DNA from: Chlorops oryzae
Lineage: Eukaryota > Arthropoda > Insecta > Diptera > Chloropidae
Length of the DNA: 64,000 nucleotides
Assembly (NCBI GenBank): GCA_020466095.1
Contig: CM035807.1
Location: 117,479,624 to 117,543,623 of the forward strand
Direction of reading: 5' to 3'
Shown: positions 35,771 to 47,197 of the stretch, piece after piece
Numbering within the stretch: position 1 is the stretch's first letter
How the letters are laid out: every line of letters begins with the position of its first letter
Position numbers and translations under genes: made by a program
The notes under the pieces: model-generated
Databases searched by the model: none
Told to the model about the DNA's origin: nothing
Seen by the model: the letters and a program-made list of their open reading frames with translations, nothing else

Positions 35771-38700
35771 ATGGATGGAAATGGTGCTCGTCGTGGAGGA
35801 AGCCAGGCACGCGGGCGCGGATCTAAGCCAGCAGACGTAAGTTTTTTAATTAATTGACATTTGAATACTCCAAAATATGCACATTCAAATTCTCCTTTAA
35901 CATATATTTCACAATTACCACGTTTTTTATCTGCCCTTGAGGCAGAAAAAAATTCAGAACGTCATAAGGCGTAAAATGGCGCATACGCCATTTTTTTTTT
36001 TATCAGTTTCTAAAGTCGATGAAAAAATTGCAAGGAATTCCAACATGACGCCTCGGTTTTAAGTTTGACGCGAAAAACCAATGTTAAGACAAGAGTTTAC
36101 ATCCGTTGAACGCATTCTAGTAAAAATGCGACTGTTTTGTGGAGTCTGTACTGAATATCCACGGTCCACGACCATGATACAAGAAAAACAGAGCGCCACT
36201 TCAGGTACAGTTATTTTGCCGATTTCTTCGAGTTGTTTTTCGTTTTATTGCGAGTATGTAAAAACAAAAGAGAAAAGTCTTAGGCCGCAATTATAGTGGA
36301 AGCAAAGCTAAAGCTGAAGCGTAAGCTGTCATGTGTTTGTTGTATTTTCGCAACAACAAATACATGACAGCTTACGCTTCAGCTTCAGCTTTGCTTCCAC
36401 TATAATTGCGGCCTTAACATGGAAAACAACAATAACTCCAAAATCTTTCTCTCCTTCTCTCCTTAAGTCAAAGTAAAGAAGTGGTGCTATTTGTTTTTCT
36501 TGTCGGATTGGATCGTTTTATTTTTTTTTTTTTTTTTTTATCGATTTGTAAAAGTGTCCGAGAATTAATCCGAGAATTATGCCTATATCGTATTTTCATA
36601 TGTGTGACAAAGTTTCAGCCCTAAACTGGAAAAAAATGGTCAGATTATTAACTGATTTTTAAAAGACTCCAGGTACCAGACCTACAAATTCTAAAAACCT
36701 CAAAAAACGGCCCAAGCCGTTAAATTTTTGCGATTTTCCGGTTTTGGGAAACAAAAAATTGAAAGTTTGCACTGGAAAAACTATCAAGGACCGTTCAGAT
36801 GCAGTTAATGTACTCGATGAAGAATTTATATATATTTTAATCAAAATTTTGAGAAAAAAATTATGGGCTTGGGAGCTATGGGCCATAAATGTTAAAAATA
36901 AAGAAAAAATCGAGAAATCGTTGAGGTTTTTGAAATGTTTAGCTAGTAGATGGATTTTTTTTCGAATCATTTAGCACTAACACTATTTTTATAAACTTTG
37001 TCATAGAAAGTAAAATAAAATATGCAACGGTTTACGAGATATATCCACAAGTAAGCGCAGCTTAATTCTCGGCCAAACTTTTTGAGATCGTTTAAAAACT
37101 GAAGAAGGCAATGTGAAAAATTCAAATATAGGAATAGCATTTGCCAGGTACTTTCAGGAACTGCTGTCAAAATCTTATATTCCATGACCTCAAAAATATG
37201 TAAGTCTTACTAAAAAAGTTTTTTTTTAATCCCGTTCCGCAAAGTACACTTGTAACCGATGGTAATGCAAAAAGTAATTCAAAAGGCGTACTGTTTATGC
37301 ATTGCAGAATCGATTATTTTTAGCACGGCGATGTCCTAGCCAATGTAATCCATGACTATTTGCATTCCCAGCTGTACAAAAAGTAATCGAAAAGGCTTGA
37401 TTTTGTAATGCATTACTATTTGCATTCTCAAGTAATGCAAAATAGATTGGATTTACGGGTTCAAATTTTTGCCTAAAAATATACTATATGTGAAGATTTG
37501 GTTTCGCACTGAAAATATTCGGCTACAGATAACCTTTTCGATTACCCCTCTCCATGCAAATTTGTTCAATTTACTTTGCATTCCTACTTCATCGATGAAA
37601 AAATGCATTACTTTGGTAATGCACTTCATAAATAACTGCTGGGTTAGTGTATAACATTTTTTACAATTTTATTTTTGATTTTTAATATGCCACTACAACT
37701 GCATTTATTTAACGAAAATTCATGTTGCAGATAAATAAAGTGCTCGGCTCTCACTTTTAAGAAATTGCTTAAAACGATGCAGCATCGGCGACTTTAATAC
37801 ATCACTTTATAGACATTCGTTAACTTATAAGCTCAAAAAAAAAAAAGTTCCTTCTATCGTGAACACATTTCGGTTGCATCAGCATTTAACAAAAATCTTT
37901 TCTCGCGAATATGAAAGTATCGTATATCACAGAGTAAACTCAAATTGTTTTCATTTGCCTTCTTTTTCTTATTTTCATAAATTTTGCTAACTCTGCAAAC
38001 GTTTTCTTTTTCAGCCAAATAGAGGACATGTGGCTGGAGCTGGTCGAGCTCCACCGAGGCAAACTTATGCCAATCAGCCCGCTGCTTCTGTGCCCAGACC
38101 AATGGGAGTAGGACGTGGTGATGCTCCAAGAGCTCCAAATCCCGATATGATGGGACGCGCTACAACACACCGTGACCCTAATGCTCCTCCACCAGCTACT
38201 GCTGAAGCAGCTATTGGTAATTATTTCATGATTATACTAAGTACCTTCTTCCACTTCAAATATTCTATATTCCGTACATTTTTTAGTTGAGGGGCGCGGG
38301 GGACATCGCGGAAAACGTGTAATAACAGAAATTGTATCTAGCCGTCCGGCAACATGTGTTTCCAAAAGTGGTTCGTCCGGAACTAAGGTCAACGTCCAAA
38401 CGAACTATTTCCGCATTCTTAAAAAACCTGAATGGACAATATATCAATATCGCGTAGATTTCTCACCAGAAGTTGATATGATTCGAGCTCGCCGGTACTA
38501 CCTTGCGCAGCATAAGGAGTTGCTGGGAGGGTACATTTTTGATGGGACCGTGTTGTTCTGTGTTGAAAATATGCAACAAGAGACTATAGAGCTCCTCACA
38601 AAGAATCGGAAGGTGAAACGATTCAAATAAAAATAAAACTTGTTGGATTAGTGGACAACACGAACGCGCAGCAGCTGCAGGTGTTAAATTTACTCTTACG

Positions 38701-39634
38701 ACGGGCTATGGAAGGGCTTAAACTCCAACTTGTTGGTCGAAATTTTTTTGATGCCATTGCAAAGGTGAGAGAACAGAAAATTGAATCATCTCTTTAATTT
38801 GTGTACTAACTGCTTCCACCTTAAAGATTAATCTAGACCAGTATAAAATGGAAATCTGGCCTGGGTACACCACATCCATTCGCCAGCACGAGCAAGACAT
38901 CCTTCTATGCTGCGAAATCGCACATAAAGTGATGCGTACTGAATCGTTGTATCATATTTTAAAAAAATGTTTACAAGAAAATGCCGACTATCAAGATTCA
39001 TTTAAACGTCTCGTCGTGGGTAAGTTCAACCAAATTGAAAAGTTCGCAGCATTTTTTTTTTTTTTTTTTTTTTTTTCTCAATTCATGAAATTTATAAACC
39101 CATTCAATTTCCTTTGTAGGCTCTGTTGTTCTCACAGACTATAACAACAAAACATATAGAATTGACGACGTTGATTTTAACGCCACACCGAAATCCACAT
39201 TCCCAACAAAAAACGGCGATATGTCATATGTAGAATATTACCAAAAGGTATGTGTTTCCCACAAAAAACAAATAAAATATTGAAATAAATAAAATAATTC
39301 ATTAGCGAATTCTTGATAGTTAAGGTTTTTGGTAAAAACAATTTTAAATTTGTGTTTATTAATAATATCATCATACCTTGAAAATCCAATTTCTCAAAAA
39401 ATTTCTATAAAAATTGTTTTTAAGCGTTATAACATTACCATTCGCGACATGAAACAACCAATGCTTGTGTCACGTCCCAAAGAGAGGGATGTCCGTGGGG
39501 GCAAATGTGAACTTATAATGCTCGTACCAGAACTTTCTCGGGCAACTGGAATGACAGACGATATGCGTAACGATTTCAGGTAACCTCCCAAACATAAAAA
39601 ATTTTCTTACGAACTATAATTTAACATGTGTTTT

Positions 39635-39665
<31 letters not shown>

Positions 39666-40965
39666 GTATATAAAAGGTTGATGAAAGCTATGGGCGATCA
39701 CACACGTCTTATGCCAGAACGGCGTATCGACCGCTTAAGAGCATTTAACCAACGCTTGCAAAAATGTCCGGAGAGCGTTGCAGCTTTACATTCGTGGAAC
39801 ATGAAACTTGACAAGAATTTGGTAGAGGTACCAGGACGCGTCATTGCACCAGAAAAAATCCTTTTTGGAAAAGATCACAAGTATCAGTGCGACTCTCGTG
39901 CAGACTGGACACGTGAATTCCGAAATAATAGCATGTTTAAACATACTGATATCAATCGCTGGATAGTAGTAACACCCGGCCGCAATACTAAAGAAGTACA
40001 GAATTTCGTCCAAATGTGCATAAGAGCAGCACGTGGCATGGGAATGACAATGGCTTCACCTAAATAGTACGTAATAATAAACTTTTTCAATGTGTTCACA
40101 TTTTATTAAATTATTAACCTTTTTTAGTGAAGAGATGCGTGATGATCGAAATAATTCTTACTCGCAAGCTATCGAGAACGCTGTTGCACACGATCCCCAA
40201 ATTTTGATGATCATTTTAATACGCAAGAATGAAGAAAAGTAAGCTAAAAAAAATATATGTATATAAATATTAGTGTTGCGACAATACTTCGCAAATATTC
40301 GCCAATTTTTTGAAATTCTAACTCGCATTTGCAAAAATTGGCGAATATTTTTCGAAAGTGATCGGCAAGGAAGTCAACTCAACTTAATCAGTCTTTAACA
40401 ATGTTATTAAGAAGAATTGAAAGGAAAACTCTGGGAAATTTGCGGCTTCCAATCCCGCACCATTCCCTTTACCCGGAATCAACGGGGCATAAGATTTTGA
40501 ATTCCGCGGGATCTCTCATGTACAATCACGTAATTATTAACAGACTAAAACATTATTGGTATTCAAAAACGTTTCAAAACAGAAGTTAATTAATTTCCGC
40601 CTAGAAGAAGGGGGGTGGTAATTGTAATATAAATATTTTCGAAGGAGATAAAGCCCTCGGCCTCCACACTTCTAGGTAGTACTCAAATAATTTAATTTGA
40701 TTGGGGGCAATGAATAGCGTTTGAGAATCAGCGTCTTAACCCCGTTATGAAGTTAAAACTCCATATTCGCATATATTACATATGGCCACCACCACGGTCT
40801 TATAACGTTACCACTTTTGCTCATAACATAAAAAGTATTTGTCCGATCTGAGACTTCTCTACTGCATTGGAAAGATCTTCCCGTTGTTGACGTGTCCTAC
40901 TACAAAGGTTTTTTTTTATATTTAAAATACTTTTTATGACAAAGCCTCTATATTATATATTTATA

Positions 40966-41024
<59 letters not shown>

Positions 41025-41961
41025 GCCGGTTATTTCTTACAATTTTTTTCCAATTCCAGGTATAGCTGCGTTAAAAAAAAGTGCTGCGCAGAACGTCCAA
41101 TTCCCTCACAAGTATGTGTTTTAAGCACTATTGCTCCCAAAGGCGACAAAGCCGCTGGTCTCATGTCAGTTGCAACAAAAGTCGTCATTCAAATGAACGC
41201 CAAGCTGGGTGGGCAGCCTTGGTTGTTAGAAATACCACTGAAAGGCTTGATGACGGTTGGCTTCGACGTCTGCCATTCTGCAAAGGACAAAAACAAGTCT
41301 TTTGGTGCCCTAGTCGCAACCATGGACGTTAACGACTCAGGCAAATACTTATAGCAACGTAATGGAGCACCAAAAGAGTCAAGAACTTTCGAACGAGATA
41401 TCCCTGCGTATGAAGTTTGCTCTGGATGCTTACAAAGCCGAGCATAATGCGCTCCCAGCACGCATCATATTTTATCGCGATGGTGTTGGCGATGGTCAAC
41501 TGCATCAAGTTTTCCATACTGAAGTAACTAAGCTCGTTGAAGAACTAAATAAAGTGTATAAGGCGAACGGCGTAGAAGCAGGCTGTCGTTTTGCATTTGT
41601 TGTTGTAAGCAAGCGAATTAATACACGATACTTTGTTAATCGCCAAAATCCGGTGCCGGGTACCGTTGTTGATGACATAATTACGCTTCCTGAACGATAT
41701 GATTTCTTCTTGGTATCGCAATCTGTGCGCCAAGGAACGGTGTCCCCGACAAGCTACAACGTCATATACGACACATTTGGTTTAAATGCAGACAAACTAC
41801 AAATGCTGACTTACAAGATGACTCACTTGTATTACAATTGGTCGGGAACTTGCCGTGTTCCAGCCGTTTGTCAGTATGCACACAAACTCGCCTATTTGGT
41901 TGCTGAGAGTATCCATCGCTGTCCGAGCAACGCTCTAGAAAATCAACTTTATTTCCTCTAA
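35771..41961 (+). CDS. aub: PIWI-clade Argonaute, Aubergine-like; two frameshifts
   Basis: Nine exons: 35771-35836, 38015-38216, 38287-38764, 38827-39019, 39120-39247, 39425-39579, 39677-40066, 40128-40238 and 41060-41961. All junction phases agree and the product is about 874 residues. The N-terminus is rich in RG/RGR motifs ([12 protein letters not shown]), usual sites of arginine methylation bound by Tudor proteins. PAZ covers residues about 250-400 ([33 protein letters not shown]). The PIWI domain holds the slicer triad, D about 644 (GFDVCH), D about 715 (YRDGVGDGQ) and H about 849 (YAHKLAYL), so it should cut RNA. PIWI proteins load piRNAs and silence transposons in the germline, Aubergine in cytoplasmic nuage. 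Aubergine rather than Piwi is judged from similarity and length. Two one-base shifts break the frame: a G missing near 38608 and an extra T near 41349. Sequence is otherwise fully conserved on both sides, which favours assembly error over decay. Confidence 0.9.
36281..36416. repeat. Near-perfect 136-bp hairpin in PIWI intron 1
   Basis: From TAGGCCGCAATTATAGTGGA to TCCACTATAATTGCGGCCTT the two ~53-nt arms pair with only one or two mismatches (GCTAAAGC against GCTGAAGC), leaving a loop of about 28 nt that is itself partly palindromic (TTGTTGT / ACAACAA). Probably a MITE; the intron transcript would fold into a long stem. Confidence 0.9.
37247..37450. repeat. Dispersed repeat shared with 43575-43760
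   Basis: ACCGATGGTAATGCAAAAAG, CTGTTTATGCATTGCAGAAT, TTTTTAGCACGG and GCATTACTATTTGCATTCTC occur in the same order near 43587-43750 with point differences. It has no coding content and its class is unknown. Confidence 0.6.
40970..41022. repeat. (AT)n microsatellite
   Basis: About 53 bp of almost pure AT dinucleotides in the last intron of the PIWI gene, 38 bp before its final exon. The nearest pyrimidine tract of the acceptor (TTTTTTTCCAATTCCAG) lies after it. Confidence 0.95.
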
Positions 41962-42015
41962 AGAATGACATTAAGCTAAGTCTACTGCTTGATCTTAAAT
42001 CCAAGCATTTTTAGT

Positions 42016-42527
42016 AGGGCTCGAAAAACAAATGTCCTCAAAATGACAAAAAATGCGTTAAAAACTATTTAAAAAAAACGTTAGTGTCCAAATTAATGCA
42101 TATGACAAATGTCTTTAAAATTTTTTACTAATGCCCAAAAATCATTTCAAATAATAGGGGTCTTCCCTTAAACGTGTATTTGCCTCGAAAACTTCGAAAA
42201 TTCGTAAATCAAGAAGGCTTAGAAATTAATGAACGAAATTTTGTATGAAAAATTTTACAATTTTACGATTTTTCAATCTTTTCACTTTTAAGGGAATACC
42301 CTAAATATTTTTTTTTGCCTCTTGATATTTGCTCGCATTAAATCTTTTATTACAATGTGAATAGAAAGAAACCCCCTCAAAATAAAATATTTTTAATGAG
42401 TTTGAAACCATAAAACAAAGATATATTATAAGATAATTTTTCAGAGGAATGCGCTGAGAGAATATCAGCACTTTTCCATTGGTTTCAACACATTTTCGTA
42501 ATTTTCGGTGCATTTATTCCGAGCCCT
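42016..42527. mobile_element. Possible element with AGGGCTCG ends, hairpin inside
   Basis: AGGGCTCG at 42016 and CGAGCCCT at 42527 match the ends of the MITE at 14575-14816, but the inverted repeat is only about 9 bp here. Inside, AGGGGTCTTCCCTTAAA (42158) and TTTTAAGGGAATACCCT (42302) form a separate hairpin of about 145 bp, perhaps a nested insertion. Confidence 0.4.
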
Positions 42528-42565
42528 AACAATTAGTTTCACCAAAAAAAATTTAAGCAATGGCA

Positions 42566-43430
42566 TGCCAAAATATTTCAAAAATTCAGGGGACAAAATT
42601 ATTAAATTATAAGTTTTATACATTGTTAAAAGAAAAACAAAAAGACCATCCATTTGGTCTTCTGCAGGAAACGTTTTACGTTTTAAAAGCCTAACGATGG
42701 TGATATTTAAACTATCTTCCGCTAGTGCAACCAAAATTTTTACTACATAAACAGATTTTTTTTTTTTTGACATTCTTGGAAAGTGTTACATAAAATACTT
42801 TAAATTTATTTAAATAAATTTAAAGTATTTTATGTAACTCTATATATATATATATATATATATATTTATAAAATAGTGCTTGGTGGCCTGTACGAGTTGA
42901 ATTACCATTTTTTTTTTTTTTTTAATTTTACAACAGAATTGCTTGTCAGCTGTTGTATTCCAATTTCTCCGGGCTGTTATTTGAAATATTAGTTGTTAAA
43001 ACTAATACCTGAAACAAACCTTTTTGTATTGTATGCCAAAATATCTCCAAAACTAAGGGCACAAAATTATTTAATTGTAAGTTTTATTCATTGTTAAAAG
43101 AAAAACGAAAAGACCATCTATTTGGTCTTCTGCAGGAAACATTTTGCCTTATGAAAACCCAACGATAGTGATATTTTAACGATCTTCCGCTGGTGAAAAA
43201 AAATTTTGCCAATACATGGACAGAGGTTTAAAAAAAAAAATTTTTTTTTTACTTAAATTTTGTTTTCTTTTTATATTAACATGAAAGATGTTTTTTTTTT
43301 TATATTCTTAAAATAAAGCCTGATGGCCTGTTCAAGTTGGATTACCAGAATCCTCGCTTAATATAATTTACAGTAAAAGTGCTTGTCAGTGTAAAAATTG
43401 TTTCAAAACGATGAGTTGACGGATAAAAAC
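42566..43430 (+). repeat. Direct repeat of about 450 bp, two diverged copies
   Basis: Copy 1 starts at 42566 and copy 2 at 43033. Both contain TGCCAAAATAT, CATTGTTAAAAGAAAAAC, TTTGGTCTTCTGCAGGAAAC and a later GGTGGCCTGTACGAGTTG / GATGGCCTGTTCAAGTTG. Spacing between matched landmarks is about 440-467 bp, so it is a tandem pair with indels. No open frame of note. Confidence 0.8.
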
Positions 43431-44464
43431 AAACCTTCCATTCATATTTTTTCTATTTGTTAGTAAATTTTGTTTGGTATCATAAACACTTTTGTAGCGC
43501 CAGTGGTGGGATGACTTAATTTGCTCGAAAATGTAGTTTTTTGTATTCATATAAGCGGTGTAACATCCTAGCAGATATTTCTAACTGATAGTAATCGAAA
43601 AGTTAATTCGAAGGCTTCCTGCTTATGCATTCCAGAAGCCACTATTTTTAACACGGGGACGTCTTAGTGATGTCTTATATGAATAATTTTGTTTTACAAA
43701 TTTCTTTTTTTCTGTCTTGTAATACATTACTATTTGCATTCTCAAGTAATGAAAAGTTGAATGAATGTGGGGTTTTCAATTTATACAATTTACAATACAT
43801 TCTAATATTAACTGCTATGATGGGTCTATTGCATTCTACTGTAGGGTAGAAAAAGAACATATTTTACGTAATTGAAATTTCACATAATTCTCAAATTTCC
43901 CCAAGCAGCCATTTTAAATATTAGTTGTTGATTATAATATCTCCAAAATTTTTTATTATATATAGTATTATATATATATAGTTCCGATTGAAAACCAAAA
44001 ACAACGAAATTTGAAAATTCTGTATGAAATTTGCCTAATATCTGTCGGATTCTGTGACACCCCAGTATATATGTATTCATATTACGTATGATAAAATATT
44101 TTCGAAAATAATTCTTGTAGCTGCGAGAGCTATAAGTGAGTAGAAGAACATAAAAACAGGTCATTTCAAAAACCTCTTGAGAAAAATTTAATCCTACATA
44201 AATTTTTTTCCTCAAAATGATTCCTTAAAGGTGGATGTGCATTTTGGGAAAAGAACGCATGACGAAAGGATATGCTCTAGGAGTAAATGAGCGAAAAAAG
44301 GGAACAGTTCTGCACACGTATAGCAACCATGAGCTGTTGTTGTGCTCAATTTAATTTAATGGCTTCTTATGCTTAGGTGGGAATATTGTTCTCATTTGAA
44401 AATTCAGACAACAGATAATTTTCGTGAGGTATAGGGAAATGTTGTAAGGAAAGTAACAAAATCT

Positions 44465-44576
44465 GGCATGTCACAGAAATCGAATACGACAGAAAACGTT
44501 CGATTTCGCTTAAATTTGTATGGAAATTTCATTGGTTTCGAACGTTTTCAATCGTATTCGATTTCTGTGACATGCC
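44465..44576. mobile_element. Hairpin element with GGCATGTCACAGAAATCGAA ends
   Basis: GGCATGTCACAGAAATCGAA plus TACGA at the left is exactly mirrored at the right (TCGTATTCGATTTCTGTGAC then ATGCC). Arms extend inward with minor mismatches (AAAACGTTCGA / TCGAACGTTTT). The length is 112 bp. A small MITE without coding capacity. Confidence 0.85.
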
Positions 44577-45204
44577 CGAATATGTTTTTATTAAATAACA
44601 TTCATTAACAAATTCACGAAACATTATGAAATATTTCATTAACAAATTCACGAATCATTTTGAAAGGCGGCATCGTTATTACCAATATCCATAACCATAT
44701 TATCAATATCGATTGCCTCGATGAGAATAATACCAAAATAATGAAAAAAATTAAACCAATAATGAAAATAAAAACGTAAAATACAAATGAAATAAAACAT
44801 GAACTTAAACCTAAATAAAATAATAATGAACTAAAACTAGGAAGTCAAACACAACAAATAAACTAAATTTGTATAAATTTTTTTAATGTAATCGTAAATC
44901 CTACATTGTCATTGTACTTAAATTGTGTTTATTCTTGTTTCTCATCTTTCAAAAATGATTTTTTTCTACTCCTTAGATCAGGTGGATATTTTTAAAGAGA
45001 TTCTTGTTTTGTCCAGTATGAACCTATTCGACAGGATCCTTCAGGCGTCTGTAGACATTTTCTTAAGTCAACTATTTTGGGACATTCTGCTCCAATCTGT
45101 ATCTCATTTTGGTCTTGTTTCTGGAGATAAATATTTGAATCGGCTCTTAATTTCCTTTCTTGGTGTTTCCGTTTTTTAGAATTTGTAATATACTTCGCTT
45201 CAAT

Positions 45205-45322
45205 ATGGATGAGGTTGTCAAGGATGTGACCATCTATGAAGAATATGAAGACGTAGATGGTTCGAATGAATCGATACCAATCCAACCATGCCTGTTGCCC
45301 AAGAAAGTACTAAAGTGGAAAG
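45205..45322 (+). CDS. Weak candidate exon, acidic N-terminus
   Basis: ATG at 45205 opens 39 codons (start MDEVVKDVTIYEEYEDVDGS) up to a donor-like AAAG|GTGATA at 45323. Composition is non-random and acidic. It could be an alternative first exon of the TTLL4 gene or of an unseen gene, but its phase (1) does not fit the exon at 47198 (which starts with its own ATG) or the one at 49451. Kept only as a candidate. Confidence 0.2.
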
Positions 45323-46044
45323 GTGATACATTTTTGAGAGACATTGATATGTCTATATATTAAAATATGGCTGTCTCCATGGATTAGTAAATTCATAGTT
45401 CGAGTTTTACTTTAACTTGAGAAATTTGATTTTCATCCCACCGGCGCGTATAAATTATTTTCTTTTACGACTCCCCCTCAGACATTCCAACTTTTTAAAA
45501 CGACTTGACCAAATCGATTACTCATTTTTGATACTTTTGAATACAAAAAAAAATTAAGTGAGTGGCAGCGCTGGTCATGGTGCACGTTTATTTTAATTCA
45601 AGAAAACTAGTGATGCCATATCAACCGATTTTCCACTAGATCTAGCAGAATTTTAAATTGGGCAACGGAAAATTCATAATTTCGGTTAGCAGAAAATCTA
45701 GCGGAAGATCCCCAAATTTCTTGGCGTATTTGAATCACATATTCTGTAGTCGTGTGCAAAAAGATGAAAAAATTTGTTTGTCCCATTGGTTCTCACCGAA
45801 CCAGATTATGAGATCTTTCCTCCAAGAGGCAAGGAAAAGCTTATGACTCTTTTGAGAGTAGAGAGAGAAAAATCCCCTTGATCTGGGAATACTGGTACAG
45901 GTCCTTCTGAAAAAACTGGAACTGCTCCAAGTTCAAATAATGAACAAGAAAAATAAATTCGAAAAGTTTAAAAAAAAGTGTTTAGTTTGGATCCTTGTTC
46001 TGCTATAATTTTTGTATGGATAAAAATAAACTAAAATATATTTT

Positions 46045-46294
46045 TGTTCTTATTGGTAACCTCTCTTTTCATGCGAATCAAATAATTAAAATGATTTAAA
46101 TAGAAGGCTTGAATACCCTGACATGGAAATATATTGTATTTTTTTCTTGTTTATTTTATTTTTTTTTTTTTAGAAAACGACTTGAAAAATTTTTTATCAG
46201 AAAAGAAAACAGTATTTTTAGAATTAATCGCGGAATCTAGCGGAAACTGAAGCGCTCCATACCAGAGTTCAACATAACTGATGTGGCAACACTG
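46045..46294. repeat. Dispersed repeat, copy 2 (with 24427-24668)
   Basis: Shares GTTCTTATT.GTAACC, CAAATAATTAAAATGATTTA, GGAATCTAGCGGAAACTGAA and GATGTGGCA.CACTGAA with copy 1 in the same orientation. Sequence related to the adjoining hairpin at 24370 lies upstream at 45610-45710. Confidence 0.75.
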
Positions 46295-47197
46295 AATAAC
46301 ACGCATTGAGTGTATTCGCTTGAAACTTCATTTGAAATAAAAGATATTTTTTAATTTGGAAAATCTGACAGAAGCGTAACAAATTCTGGGGAATTATAAT
46401 TTGTATATTTTATTCATAATTTGAAAAACAAAAAAAGAAACATAAACAGAACCATACACGCATTTTATGGTTTGTTCTCAAAGAAGTGCAAAGAAGTGTG
46501 GAACTGACGTAACTTACTTTAAGGTAATTGAAGTTTGTGCATAGAATTTTGAATTATTTTTGAGAAAATCCGTAGTTTTTTCTGTTTAAAAAATCCAACG
46601 ACAATTCAAAAATCATTTTTAAATATTTTGCAAAATGACATTGCAAACGTTCATGTGTTCTTTTCTTTAAAAGGATGTTATCATACTTAATAGTTTACAA
46701 ATCAATCAGACAACGTGCTCCTTTGTCGGTCAAACATGAGGTCAAACGATAAAATTGACCCCAATACAATATACAGCCTTCAGTATTCGTTATTTATTCG
46801 TATTATCCGAATGCGACCGCTTGCGTGTGATATATGTGAAATTTTAACTGGAAAATAAAATATTTAAAAAATTTAACAAATTCCTTCTAAAAGGAAGCTA
46901 AAGAAATAAAGTATCACAAAATGTTTTTCTCGAAAATTAAAATTTCTAATTAAGCATTTATTGCCATACCCATAGATACTTCATTTCATTAACTTTATAA
47001 TTTTAAATATTTATATAATACTAATGAATTTTATATGTATTCTCTTGTCATGTTTAGCAATTCATTCTATCTTTGCGTACTGAGCAAAGTAAGTCAAAAA
47101 CAAAAATTGTGGTTCGAACTACTTATAAAATAAAACTTTCCGTGAAGAATACGTCGCATCAAGTGGGCAAGAATCAATCCAAAAATTAACAAACAAA

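Larger units (their letters stand above)
35837..38014 (+). other. Intron 1 of the PIWI gene (2.2 kb)
   Basis: It holds a near-perfect hairpin at 36281-36416, a poly-T run near 36520 and a dispersed repeat at 37247-37450 whose core (TTACTATTTGCATTCTCAAG) recurs near 43728. No credible coding exon. A GGCAGAAAAAAATTCAGAAC motif near 35941 is related to the tandem repeat at 2089. Confidence 0.6.
41962..47197. other. Intergenic region, PIWI gene to TTLL4
   Basis: It contains a possible element with AGGGCTCG ends (42016-42527), a directly repeated ~450-bp block (42566-43430), a TA microsatellite at 42842-42866, a dispersed repeat (43575-43760), a hairpin (44465-44576) and a dispersed repeat (46045-46294). 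One weak exon candidate lies at 45205-45322. The TTLL4 promoter should lie near the 3' end; an acceptor-like GTTTAG at 47058 may mark a 5' UTR exon. Confidence 0.5.

Noticed and set aside
36659..36970. 103-codon minus-strand frame in PIWI intron 1
   Set aside because: Low-complexity Phe/Leu-rich peptide from AT-rich sequence, with no splice sites or family features.
44992..45285. 97-codon minus-strand frame opposite the weak exon at 45205
   Set aside because: No recognisable domain; the plus strand has the better donor and start, and even that is weak.
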